Origin: Fidelibacterota bacterium UBA6817
GTDB lineage: Bacteria > Fidelibacterota > Fidelibacteria > Fidelibacterales > Fidelibacteraceae
Length of the DNA stretch: 9,870 nucleotides
NCBI GenBank assembly: GCA_002452555.1
Contig: DKER01000226.1
Span: 1 to 9,870 of the forward strand
Reading direction: 5' to 3'
Made by a program: the position numbers and the translations under genes. How positions within the stretch are numbered: position 1 is the stretch's first letter; each line of letters starts with the position of its first letter. Under the pieces are notes generated by a model. The model was not told the DNA's origin, ran no database searches, and saw only the letters and a list, made by a program, of their open reading frames with translations. Of this stretch, positions 1 through 6,642 are shown piece by piece.

Positions 1-2
1 AG

Positions 3-178
3 GCTGAGAGGCTCATGGGTTCATGAGCTCAAGAGTTCAAAGGTTCAGACGTTCAGACGTTCAGACGTTCAGACGTTGAAAAGTTGAGAGGTTGAGACGT
101 TGAAAAGTTGAAAAGTTGAGAGGTTGAAAGGTTTAGACGTTGAAAGGTTGAGACGTTTTGAGGGTGAGGGGGTTAGGG
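3..178. repeat. Degenerate 8-bp tandem repeat array (minisatellite)
   Basis: Twenty-two consecutive 8-bp units can be phased without a single indel from position 3 to 178. The consensus on the plus strand is G-T-T-(C/G)-A-(A/G)-A-N. Positions 1 (G) and 3 (T) are invariant in all 22 units and position 5 is A in 21. Four units at 43-74 are identical (GTTCAGAC). Units from 11 to 74 carry C at position 4; units from 75 to 154 carry G, apart from one T at 131-138. The array begins at or before the left edge of the window and its last, most degenerate units reach the stop codon of the fumarase beta gene (173-175). The unit length is not a multiple of three and no gene runs through it. It is not a CRISPR, because no unique spacers separate the units. 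Its function is unknown. Confidence 0.93.
75..172 (-). terminator. Possible Rho-dependent termination zone after the fumarase operon
   Basis: No hairpin followed by a U-tract is visible downstream of the fumarase beta stop. The minus-strand transcript of positions 75-172 would hold 39 C and only 3 G, counted directly. Pyrimidine-C dinucleotides recur at the 8-nt period imposed by the repeat array. Known Rho-utilisation sites are C-rich, G-poor, unstructured and contain spaced YC dinucleotides. The match is suggestive but could be a by-product of the repeat's composition. Confidence 0.3.
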
Positions 179-751
179 GTTTGTCAGTTTTTTTCTGACG
201 GCATTGGATTTTTCGAAGATTTCACGGTGAAGGGATCCGCCGTGAGAATCCATGGTGACAACGGCCGTAAAGTTTTTGACATCAATTATCCAAAGTGCTT
301 CGGGGACGCCAAATTCTTCCAATTTGATAACATTGTGGACTTTTATCACCGATTCGGCAATCAGTGCAGCCAGGCCGCCGATGGCATGAAGATAAACCGC
401 TCCGTAATCCTGCAGTGCTTTCAGTGTAGCAGGTCCCATTCCTCCTTTACCGATAACACCCCGGACACCATACTCTTTGATAACAGCAGCTTCATACGGT
501 TCTTCCCGGATAGATGTTGTCGGACCGGCAGCAATAAATTCCCAAGAATTGCCCTTTTGTTTTACAACAGGACCGCAATGATAAATCATGGAATCTTTCA
601 TATAAGGCCGGACGTCTTCAGGATGTTCTTTAACAAGCCATGCATGAGCGGCGTCCCGGCCTGTTATCAACCGGCCTGAAATCAGCACCTCGTCTCCAAC
701 GTTCAGATCCCGTATGCTTTTTTCATCGATCGGGAGTTTTAACTCAATCAT
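173..751 (-). CDS. Class I (Fe-S) fumarate hydratase, beta subunit (C-terminal domain type)
   Basis: This 192-residue protein is the beta half of a two-subunit class I fumarase, which reversibly hydrates fumarate to L-malate in the cytoplasm. Residues seen that fit the family are RDAAHA (32-37), HCGPV (58-62), the substrate-binding loop AGPTTSIR (75-82), GKGGMG (101-106) and AIGGLAA (123-129). The length is normal for a separate beta subunit; in enterobacterial FumA the same domain is fused to the C terminus of alpha. The ATG at 751 is preceded by a near-perfect Shine-Dalgarno, GGAGGTGA at 755-762. The gene overlaps the end of the alpha gene by 8 nt (ATGATTGA), which suggests translational coupling. 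Related tartrate dehydratase beta subunits share this fold, so the substrate is inferred from the adjacent TCA-type genes. The plus-strand reading frame over it is a shadow. Confidence 0.93.
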   Translation of the reverse strand: MIELKLPIDEKSIRDLNVGDEVLISGRLITGRDAAHAWLVKEHPEDVRPYMKDSMIYHCGPVVKQKGNSWEFIAAGPTTSIREEPYEAAVIKEYGVRGVIGKGGMGPATLKALQDYGAVYLHAIGGLAALIAESVIKVHNVIKLEEFGVPEALWIIDVKNFTAVVTMDSHGGSLHREIFEKSNAVRKKLTNP

Positions 752-1631
752 AGATCACCTCCGAACAGGAAAATGTCATTGATTTTCGTCTGTCCGCCCA
801 ACACATGTACGAAACGGAAACAAAAAAGGAAGCGGGGAGACGGTGGGCTTTACCGAGCTTGACGGCAAGAGCCGTTGTTTTTCCGCCAAATCCCATGGGA
901 CCTATCCCCAATGTATTCAGATCAGCAAGCAAACGGGATTCAAGCCGGGCCAGCTCCGGATCAGAATTCACATCATCCAGCTTCCTTAAGAGTTGCTTTT
1001 TAGCTGTTATCGTACCGGTAGACCGGTCCCCTCCCACACCAACGCCAAGAATTCCGGGGGCACATCCTTTTCCCTGTGCCATGACAACGGCATCTAAAAC
1101 ACAGCGATATACCCCTTCAAGGTCTCTGCCTGCATTTAAGCTTGTATCCGGGAGTGTATATTGCACGGAAACATTTTCACATCCGCCGCCTTTCAGGATA
1201 AGTCGTACACGGATTGCTGGTTCATCCCATTCTTCAAAGTGAATGTCCGGCGACATGAATCCCGTATTATCACCCGAATTTTTTCCCGTTACCGGATCCA
1301 CGGCATTAGGTCTCAGATAACCTTTTTCTGTTGCCTCCCGGGTTGCCGAATACACAATTTCACTCACCCGGCGCATTGAGAAGCCTTCCGGTATGGTAAT
1401 ATAATAGATGTTCGTTCCAGTATCCTGACAAATGGGCGTGCTTTTCTCACGTGCCCGGTCAATATTCTTCAGAATGGCTGTTAAAACACCCCTGGCTCCA
1501 CTGTTTTCCTCTTCCGAATCACGGGCTTCCGCAATAGCAGTTACCACATCCGGGCTTAAATCGGTGGACGTTCGGCGAATCAGTTCCAAAACCGCTGACC
1601 GAAATTTATCCTGATTTAGAATTAAACTCAT
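744..1631 (-). CDS. Class I (Fe-S) fumarate hydratase, alpha subunit
   Basis: This is the catalytic iron-sulfur half of class I fumarase, 295 residues from the ATG at 1631. Three cysteines sit in family contexts and should hold the 4Fe-4S cluster: C68 in PICQDTGT, C151 in KGGGCEN and C190 in KGCAPGILG. The C-terminal stretch around 242-282 (GIGPMGFGGKTTALAVKLG, then PASFFVSVSYMCWADRR) is typical of fumarase and tartrate dehydratase alpha subunits. A longer frame could begin at a TTG at 1649, but the ATG at 1631 has a good Shine-Dalgarno (TGAGGTG, 1635-1641) and leaves a 7-nt gap to korB, so I choose the ATG. The gene lies between korB and the fumarase beta gene in one tight operon, placing it in the TCA cycle, oxidative or reductive. 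The cluster is of the oxygen-labile kind. L-tartrate dehydratase is the main alternative but fits the context less well. Confidence 0.95.
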   Translation of the reverse strand: MSLILNQDKFRSAVLELIRRTSTDLSPDVVTAIAEARDSEEENSGARGVLTAILKNIDRAREKSTPICQDTGTNIYYITIPEGFSMRRVSEIVYSATREATEKGYLRPNAVDPVTGKNSGDNTGFMSPDIHFEEWDEPAIRVRLILKGGGCENVSVQYTLPDTSLNAGRDLEGVYRCVLDAVVMAQGKGCAPGILGVGVGGDRSTGTITAKKQLLRKLDDVNSDPELARLESRLLADLNTLGIGPMGFGGKTTALAVKLGKAHRLPASFFVSVSYMCWADRRKSMTFSCSEVIYD

Positions 1632-1634
1632 GAA

Positions 1635-1641
1635 CACCTCA
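1635..1641 (-). promoter_or_regulatory. Ribosome-binding site of fumarase alpha, overlapping the korB stop codon
   Basis: The minus strand reads TGAGGTG here. Its TGA is the korB stop codon, and GAGG lies 5 nt before the ATG at 1631. A ribosome terminating on korB therefore covers the initiation site of the next gene. This site decides the start in favour of the ATG over the TTG at 1649, which has no comparable sequence in front of it. Confidence 0.8.
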
Positions 1642-2496
1642 GGGTTCAAATTGTGCCAACAGGTCCATAATATCCGGTTTGCCGAGTTTCTGTGAGACTT
1701 CTTTCATCTTTTTCATAATCTCCGTATAAATGGGTCTGTCCTGACGGTAAATTACTCCTAAACGGATAAAATCATTGTCATTGGCAATATCGAATGCTTT
1801 GACTTCATCGGTAGGTTGATATGTTTCCGGGAGATATTCAATTTTTTCACGAATAAGCTTAAATTGCTCTACGCCTCGAAACGTGGGGCAGGGACTCAGC
1901 ACTTCGACAAATGAAAATCCCTTGTGCTGAATTGCCTGGGAAATGATTTCAGTGGCATTTTTAGGATCACCGGAAAAGGTTCTGGCCACAAACGAAGCTT
2001 TATAAGCGATCATCATTCGTATAGGATTAATGGGTTCTTCCATATTTCCATAGAATGTTGTTTTTGTTTGTTCTCCAATGGGAGTCGTTGGCGAGGCCTG
2101 TCCTTTTGTCAACCCGTAAATACTGTTATTCATTACAATATAAGTCATGTCAATATTTTTTCTTGCAGCATGAGGAATATGGCCTGCACCGATTGAGAAC
2201 CCGTCACCGTCGCCTCCAACCGCAACGACTTTTATGTCCGGATTGCTCAGTTTAACGCCGGTTGCCAATGGTATTGCTCTTCCATGGACACCATTAAACC
2301 CGTATGTTTTTATATAACCGGGAAGGCGGGATGAGCAACCGATTCCGGACAGGATTGCCAGTTTATGAGGCGGGATCTGCAGTTTAACCAATGCCTGCAT
2401 GAGGGCGCTTAATACGCCAAAATCACCGCAACCAGGGCACCATATAGGTTTGAGATCGCTTTTATAGTCTTTAAGTGTATAGGTAATGTTTTCCAT
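1639..2496 (-). CDS. korB: 2-oxoacid (probably 2-oxoglutarate):ferredoxin oxidoreductase, beta subunit
   Basis: This 285-residue protein is the thiamine-diphosphate-binding beta subunit of a CoA-acylating 2-oxoacid:ferredoxin oxidoreductase. WCPGCGD at 19-25, C54 in the GIGCSSR segment and C203 in SPCPTF supply the four cysteines (20, 23, 54, 203) expected to hold the 4Fe-4S cluster. The thiamine diphosphate and magnesium motif is GDGDGFSIG at 95-103, completed by MNNSIYGLTKGQ at 122-133. The length matches short beta subunits of the two-subunit type. It starts at ATG 2496, 2 nt after the korA stop, with AAGGA at 2506-2510 as ribosome-binding site. The enzyme converts 2-oxoglutarate, CoA and oxidised ferredoxin to succinyl-CoA, CO2 and reduced ferredoxin, or runs in reverse. 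Substrate assignment to 2-oxoglutarate rests on family resemblance and the fumarase neighbour; pyruvate or a broader 2-oxoacid range is possible. Confidence 0.92.
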   Translation of the reverse strand: MENITYTLKDYKSDLKPIWCPGCGDFGVLSALMQALVKLQIPPHKLAILSGIGCSSRLPGYIKTYGFNGVHGRAIPLATGVKLSNPDIKVVAVGGDGDGFSIGAGHIPHAARKNIDMTYIVMNNSIYGLTKGQASPTTPIGEQTKTTFYGNMEEPINPIRMMIAYKASFVARTFSGDPKNATEIISQAIQHKGFSFVEVLSPCPTFRGVEQFKLIREKIEYLPETYQPTDEVKAFDIANDNDFIRLGVIYRQDRPIYTEIMKKMKEVSQKLGKPDIMDLLAQFEP

Positions 2497-2498
2497 AA

Positions 2499-4283
2499 TC
2501 AGACATCCTTTTTTTCATATTCTTCAACGATTTTATCATAAATCTGACCAACCGTAAAGGGCGCACCGCCAGTTTGTCTGTAAGAGATTGTCTCCACGCC
2601 AAAATCACCAAAGCGGATAAATCCTCTGAGGTATCTGCGAAAGGCGCCTGCATAAGCCATTTCAACAAAAATCACTTTCTTTTTATGTCTAAGGAATTGA
2701 TGAAAAGGATGGATAAGGAAAGGAAAAAGAATCTGGGGAATAATTGCCTGCACTTTCATCCCGTTGTCATTTGCCCTGGCCACGGCTTCTTTTACAGCCC
2801 CTTTTGTAGAGCCCCAGGCAATCAGTCCCAACTCTGCATCATCCGGACCATAAAATCGTTCAAATGAAAATTCACGTTTAATATCATGAAATTTCATCCA
2901 GCGCTTTTTTGTCATCTTTTCGTGGACGGACACATCGGCTGAAGGAAATCCGTATTCATTATGTTCAATGCCGGCTGCCTGATACATACCATTTTCAACC
3001 CCCGGCCAGGTAACGGGTGAGATTCCGTTGGATGTGTACCGGTATCTTTTATAATCTTCCAATTCGTCTTGTGTCGGTTCAAGTCGCCGGTTGATTTTCT
3101 TAAACCCATACCGCATATCCCGAATCCTGTTAGGATTGATGGATTCTTTCCTGTGCCCGATAAACGCGTCAGAAAGAATAATAACCGGAAGCTGATATTT
3201 TTCAGCAATATAGAAAGCAAGAACTGTGCAGTCAAAGCAATCTTCAACGTCTGACGGAGCCAGAACGACGCGCGGCGAATCACCGTGGCTGCCCCAAATG
3301 GCCTGCATCAAATCCGATTGTTCTGTTTTGGTTGGAATTCCTGTTGAAGGTCCGCCTCTTTGAACATTTACAACAACAATTGGGAGTTCAGTAATACTGG
3401 CGAGGCCGATTCCTTCTGCCATGAGAGATAATCCGGGACCGGATGTGGCCGTCATGGCTTTTTTGCCGGCAAAGCTTGCTCCGACAATGGCGTTTATGGA
3501 TGCCAGTTCATCTTCCATTTGCATTACGATGCCATCGTATTTCGGGAGATAAACTGAAAGCCAGTGCATGATCTCCGTTGAAGGTGTTATTGGGTAGCCG
3601 GCATAAAATTCCACCCCTGCATACAGGGCGCCATAAGCCGTTGCTTCGTTTCCTTCCATAACCAGACGGGGTTCGCCCGGCGTGTATTCAAAAAGAATGG
3701 AATCGGTTTTCTTCAGTGATTCCCTGACATAATCCTGGCCGGCCGTAAGTGCATTCAGATTTTTATCAATTAATTCCTGCTTTTTGCCGGCAAACTTTTT
3801 CTCGATAGACTTTTTTAGAGACGATTTGGGAAGACCGAAGAGTTCAGCAATAGCCCCGAGAACGACAATATTTTTAGCAAGGCTTGTTCCTGCAGCTTCT
3901 TCAGCAATAGATGTGAAAGGAATTTTGTACCAGTGTTTCCGTTGTTCTTCAGGAATTGGAATATTTTCTTCCGGAAATTTGTCGGCAGAATCGCTGACAA
4001 TCACCAAATGATCTTCCAGAAGCATTTCAGACTTAAATTTCATATAGTCTTTCCAGCTCAGAACAACTAAAACATCCAGCTTGTCACCTTGTGTTGCTAC
4101 CGGCTCACTGCTCATACGAACACGGACAGAACTTTCACCGCCCCGAATCTGGGCACCAAAACTTTTCAGCATAAAAACAAAAAGTCCGTCACTGGAAGCA
4201 GCGTTAACCAGAATTTCTCCAGCACTGATCACACCATCTCCACCGGAACCGGCAATTCCTATTACGATGTTATTACAGGCCAT
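2499..4283 (-). CDS. korA: 2-oxoacid (probably 2-oxoglutarate):ferredoxin oxidoreductase, fused gamma-alpha subunit
   Basis: This 594-residue protein fuses the gamma and alpha domains of a 2-oxoacid:ferredoxin oxidoreductase. Residues about 1-190 are the gamma domain, with GIAGSGGDGV near the start and SFGAQIRGGESSVRVR around 41-56. The alpha domain begins at about 205 with GNEATAYGA (211-219). It carries the YPITPST motif (230-236) characteristic of this enzyme class, TSGPGLSLMAEG (280-291), and an arginine-glycine-rich loop followed by PTKTEQSDL (309-325). The C-terminal 480-580 region is the usual domain II of alpha. No ferredoxin-like delta domain is present here or beside it, which fits two-subunit KorAB enzymes that use separate ferredoxin. 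The ATG at 4283 is preceded by AAGGAGGG at 4297-4304, with a longer spacing than normal. The gene starts the tight run korA-korB-fumA-fumB. The substrate could be broader than 2-oxoglutarate. Confidence 0.93.
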   Translation of the reverse strand: MACNNIVIGIAGSGGDGVISAGEILVNAASSDGLFVFMLKSFGAQIRGGESSVRVRMSSEPVATQGDKLDVLVVLSWKDYMKFKSEMLLEDHLVIVSDSADKFPEENIPIPEEQRKHWYKIPFTSIAEEAAGTSLAKNIVVLGAIAELFGLPKSSLKKSIEKKFAGKKQELIDKNLNALTAGQDYVRESLKKTDSILFEYTPGEPRLVMEGNEATAYGALYAGVEFYAGYPITPSTEIMHWLSVYLPKYDGIVMQMEDELASINAIVGASFAGKKAMTATSGPGLSLMAEGIGLASITELPIVVVNVQRGGPSTGIPTKTEQSDLMQAIWGSHGDSPRVVLAPSDVEDCFDCTVLAFYIAEKYQLPVIILSDAFIGHRKESINPNRIRDMRYGFKKINRRLEPTQDELEDYKRYRYTSNGISPVTWPGVENGMYQAAGIEHNEYGFPSADVSVHEKMTKKRWMKFHDIKREFSFERFYGPDDAELGLIAWGSTKGAVKEAVARANDNGMKVQAIIPQILFPFLIHPFHQFLRHKKKVIFVEMAYAGAFRRYLRGFIRFGDFGVETISYRQTGGAPFTVGQIYDKIVEEYEKKDV

Positions 4284-4296
4284 AATCTTCGTATTA

Positions 4297-4304
4297 CCCT
4301 CCTT
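4297..4304 (-). promoter_or_regulatory. Strong but distant ribosome-binding site of korA
   Basis: The minus strand reads AAGGAGGG. From its GGAGG core to the ATG at 4283 is about 14 nt, longer than the 5-9 nt usual in this window. No ATG, GTG or TTG lies closer in frame; an ATT codon sits directly before the ATG. The ATG is kept as the start. Confidence 0.65.
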
Positions 4305-4339
4305 AAAAGTTTAACCATTTTCTGGTTCTGTCCTTTTCA

Positions 4340-4367
4340 AGTTTATCATTTCATATTCATAAAGCAA
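4340..4367 (-). promoter_or_regulatory. Weak candidate promoter in the korA leader
   Basis: The 93-nt gap between the M32 stop and korA contains TTGCTT (4362-4367), 16 nt, then TAAACT (4340-4345), with TG placed one base before the -10 hexamer as in extended -10 promoters. The -35 matches 3 of 6 and the -10 matches 4 of 6 positions. No intrinsic terminator precedes it, so korA may simply be read through from the M32 gene. The gap also holds a small AACCA/TGGTT inverted repeat with a 5-nt loop. Confidence 0.25.
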
Positions 4368-4376
4368 AACGCTCAC

Positions 4377-5888
4377 TTAAAGCTCATAAATATCTTTATA
4401 TTTATTTTTCAGATAGTGGAGAAACGGTTTTGGTGACAACATTTCTCCACTTACGTCTTTAACGAGATCCAGCGGATCAAGTTGCCGGCCTCGTGAATGG
4501 ATATGATTTCTCAACCAGTTCAAAAGAACTGAAAATTCACCGGCTCGTATTGTGTCCCAGAACCCCGGATGGTCTTTTACCGTTTTATTCAGGAACTGGG
4601 CGGCATAGAGATTTCCCAGCGCGTAGGAGGGGAAATATCCGATTGCTCCCATAGACCAGTGAACATCCTGCATAACGCCCATTTTATAATCTTCCGGAAC
4701 CACGCCAAGATATTCTTTCATTTTTTCATTCCACAGGTCGGGGAGTTCAGACACGTTCAGACCATCATTAATGAGCATTTTTTCAATTTCAAAACGAAGC
4801 ATAATATGCAATGAATAGGTTACTTCATCTGCTTCAACACGGATCAGAGACGGTTCCACCACATTAATCATGCGGTAAAAATTGATAACATCCGTTTCTT
4901 TCAGAATGGGAAAGAGTTCCTTAAGCCTCGGGTAAAAATATTGCCAGAAGGGAAGGCTTCGGCCAATCATATTTTCCCACATTCTGGATTGACTTTCATG
5001 AATCCCATAACTGGCGGCTTCACCAAAGGGTGTACTGAAAAATTCCGCAGGAAGCCCTTGTTCATAGAGGGCATGTCCTGCTTCGTGAACCGTGGAGAAA
5101 AAGGCGGACTTCATATCATTTTCAAAAACGCGGGTTGTTATCCGAACATCTGTTGGGTGGAAACCGGTTGTAAAGGGATGTGCGGACCGATCCTGACGAC
5201 CAAAATTTAAATTGTAGCCCATTTTCTCCACAACTTCCAGGCCGAACATCCATTGTTTCTCTGTATCAAATGACTCTTTCAACAGACGGTCATCCGGTTT
5301 ATTGGGAGATTTTCGAACTGCTTCTATCAGTTCTATCAGTCCGTCCTTCAATTCCGAAAAGAGATTCCCAACGGTTTCTGCTGTCATACCCGGTTCATAT
5401 TGGCCCATCAGGGCATCATACGGCGTGAGGGTCCATCCGTAATAGTCAGCCTGTTTTTTACACAGATCTACGATTTTTTCAAGATATGGACGAAAAGCAT
5501 TAAAATCATTTTTCATCCGGGCTTTGGCCCATACCTGCTGGGATTGTGACGTCAGGCGGGAAAATTCTTCCACAAACGCAGCAGGAAGAACGGATGCATA
5601 ATGATAATCCTTCCAAACGAGAGCAAGAAATCGCTTTGTATCCGGATCTGTTTTATCATCAATAATATTGCCGGATTCCAGGTCAACCAGTTTAGCCAGT
5701 GCATGCTGGAACCGGCTGCCTGTATGAATTTCATGGGCTAAAGCACTGAGCCACGCCAACTGTTCACTTCGAAATTCTCCTGCTCCGTCAGGCATATAGG
5801 TTTCCTGGTCCCACTGAACAATAGCTGAAACAGACTGAGCTTTCGCATATTCCATTAAAAGGTCTTTCAATTCTTTTAGATTAGTCAT
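4377..5888 (-). CDS. M32 family zinc metallocarboxypeptidase
   Basis: This 503-residue cytoplasmic enzyme belongs to the thermostable carboxypeptidase (Taq-type) M32 family, which removes C-terminal residues from peptides. All six family motifs are visible in order: HPF (237-239), DVRITT (247-252), the zinc-binding HEAGH (268-272, with E269 catalytic), HESQSR (297-302, with E298 as likely third zinc ligand), IRVEADEVTY (349-358) and GVMQDVHW (404-411). The length is normal and no signal peptide is present. The ATG at 5888 has AAGGAG at 5897-5902, spaced 8 nt. It lies 84 nt after tonB but just behind a strong terminator, and 93 nt before korA. Co-transcription with korA-korB-fumA-fumB would link peptide breakdown to 2-oxoacid metabolism; this is inference. 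Confidence 0.95.
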   Translation of the reverse strand: MTNLKELKDLLMEYAKAQSVSAIVQWDQETYMPDGAGEFRSEQLAWLSALAHEIHTGSRFQHALAKLVDLESGNIIDDKTDPDTKRFLALVWKDYHYASVLPAAFVEEFSRLTSQSQQVWAKARMKNDFNAFRPYLEKIVDLCKKQADYYGWTLTPYDALMGQYEPGMTAETVGNLFSELKDGLIELIEAVRKSPNKPDDRLLKESFDTEKQWMFGLEVVEKMGYNLNFGRQDRSAHPFTTGFHPTDVRITTRVFENDMKSAFFSTVHEAGHALYEQGLPAEFFSTPFGEAASYGIHESQSRMWENMIGRSLPFWQYFYPRLKELFPILKETDVINFYRMINVVEPSLIRVEADEVTYSLHIMLRFEIEKMLINDGLNVSELPDLWNEKMKEYLGVVPEDYKMGVMQDVHWSMGAIGYFPSYALGNLYAAQFLNKTVKDHPGFWDTIRAGEFSVLLNWLRNHIHSRGRQLDPLDLVKDVSGEMLSPKPFLHYLKNKYKDIYEL

Positions 5889-5905
5889 GGTTCTCTCTCC
5901 TTTTT

Positions 5906-5940
5906 AAAAAAAAAGCACACCGTTTAATCTGGTGTGCTTC
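5906..5940 (-). terminator. Intrinsic terminator of the exbB-exbD-exbD-tonB operon
   Basis: Read on the minus strand, AAGCACACC (5931-5939) pairs perfectly with GGTGTGCTT (5913-5921) across a 9-nt loop, giving a 9-bp stem. It runs straight into nine consecutive T residues (5906-5914, the last two of the stem included). It starts 32 nt after the tonB stop codon. The end of the U-tract is only 3 nt from the AAGGAG ribosome-binding site of the M32 gene. Confidence 0.93.
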
Positions 5941-5972
5941 AGGAAAACTTTCAGTCATTTAAAATCAGATCG

Positions 5973-6629
5973 TTATTTCAACCTGAAAACGACGGGAATG
6001 GCAATCCACACACCCACGTCACGATCCCGCTGTTTAGCCGGTTTGAATCTGGTTTTTTTAATAGCGGCAATAGCGGCTTCATCCAGGCCGGTATTGGGAA
6101 TACCTTTCATGATCACACAATCCGTAACCACTCCCTTTTCATTCACAAAAGCCTGAACAATAACGGTCCCTTCGATTTGGGCTTCCCGGGCAATTTCCGG
6201 ATAGACAATATTTCTAAGAATAGCAGCAGCACCGCCAATCGCTTCGGGGGGTTCATCATAGGGAATGAAGCGAACCCTTGGCCCGTCATCCTGTTGTGAT
6301 TCAGAGGGCGGCGGCGGGGGGGCATCCATCAGTTCAAAATCTTCGAAGTCCAGTTCATCCATGGTAATATCTTCAGCAATTTCCTCATCTTCACTCATCA
6401 CAGGAATAGTCGGCCGCTGAGGAGGGGCTGATTGTTCAATCTGCTGCGTAGGGGGAATATCAATAACTTCGAGCTGAATCTGCGGACCGGTTACTTCCAG
6501 AGAACCTTTAGGCTCAAATTTGGGGACAAAATAAAACACCAGGATCAGGATAAAAACCACCAGGATACTGGATACTTCCGCGATAAAGATCGAGCGATCC
6601 TTGAATCTTTCAAATTGTTTTACAGACAT
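5973..6629 (-). CDS. tonB: TonB family energy transducer
   Basis: This 218-residue protein is a TonB-type transducer, anchored in the inner membrane and reaching across the periplasm to outer-membrane receptors. Residues 1-13 are cytoplasmic and basic, and 14-35 form one membrane segment. A linker follows with prolines at 59-76 and 104-108 and a strongly acidic block at 79-103. The TonB C-terminal domain occupies about 130-217; it includes YPEIAREAQIEGTVIVQAFV (143-162), a GV-VTDCVIMKGI strand pair, LDEAAIAAIKKTRFKPA (182-198) and VWIAIPVVFRL at the end. The ATG at 6629 has TGGAG at 6638-6642. It is the last gene of the exbB-exbD-exbD-tonB operon, 13 nt after the second exbD, and is followed by a terminator. 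No TonB-dependent receptor is in the window, so the transported substrate is unknown. Confidence 0.93.
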   Translation of the reverse strand: MSVKQFERFKDRSIFIAEVSSILVVFILILVFYFVPKFEPKGSLEVTGPQIQLEVIDIPPTQQIEQSAPPQRPTIPVMSEDEEIAEDITMDELDFEDFELMDAPPPPPSESQQDDGPRVRFIPYDEPPEAIGGAAAILRNIVYPEIAREAQIEGTVIVQAFVNEKGVVTDCVIMKGIPNTGLDEAAIAAIKKTRFKPAKQRDRDVGVWIAIPVVFRLK

Positions 6630-6642
6630 TGACTGTACTCCA

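Noticed and set aside
1..178. CRISPR array or direct repeats of a mobile element
   Set aside because: Units are contiguous 8-mers with no unique spacers, and there are no cas genes, transposase or terminal inverted repeats nearby.
158..679. Plus-strand open frame of 173 codons across the fumarase beta gene
   Set aside because: It is antisense to a clearly conserved enzyme, begins in the repeat array, and its translation shows no recognisable domain. It is a shadow.
744..1649. Fumarase alpha starting at the TTG at 1649
   Set aside because: The ATG at 1631 has a good ribosome-binding site at the right distance, and the extra six residues would overlap korB without a visible initiation signal.
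2912..3283. Minus-strand out-of-frame open reading frame of 123 codons within korA
   Set aside because: It overlaps the intact alpha domain of KorA in another frame and has no independent support.
4310..4335. Terminator in the korA leader (AACCA/TGGTT hairpin)
   Set aside because: The stem is only 5 bp with two G-C pairs, and what follows is a short mixed A/T stretch rather than a U-tract.
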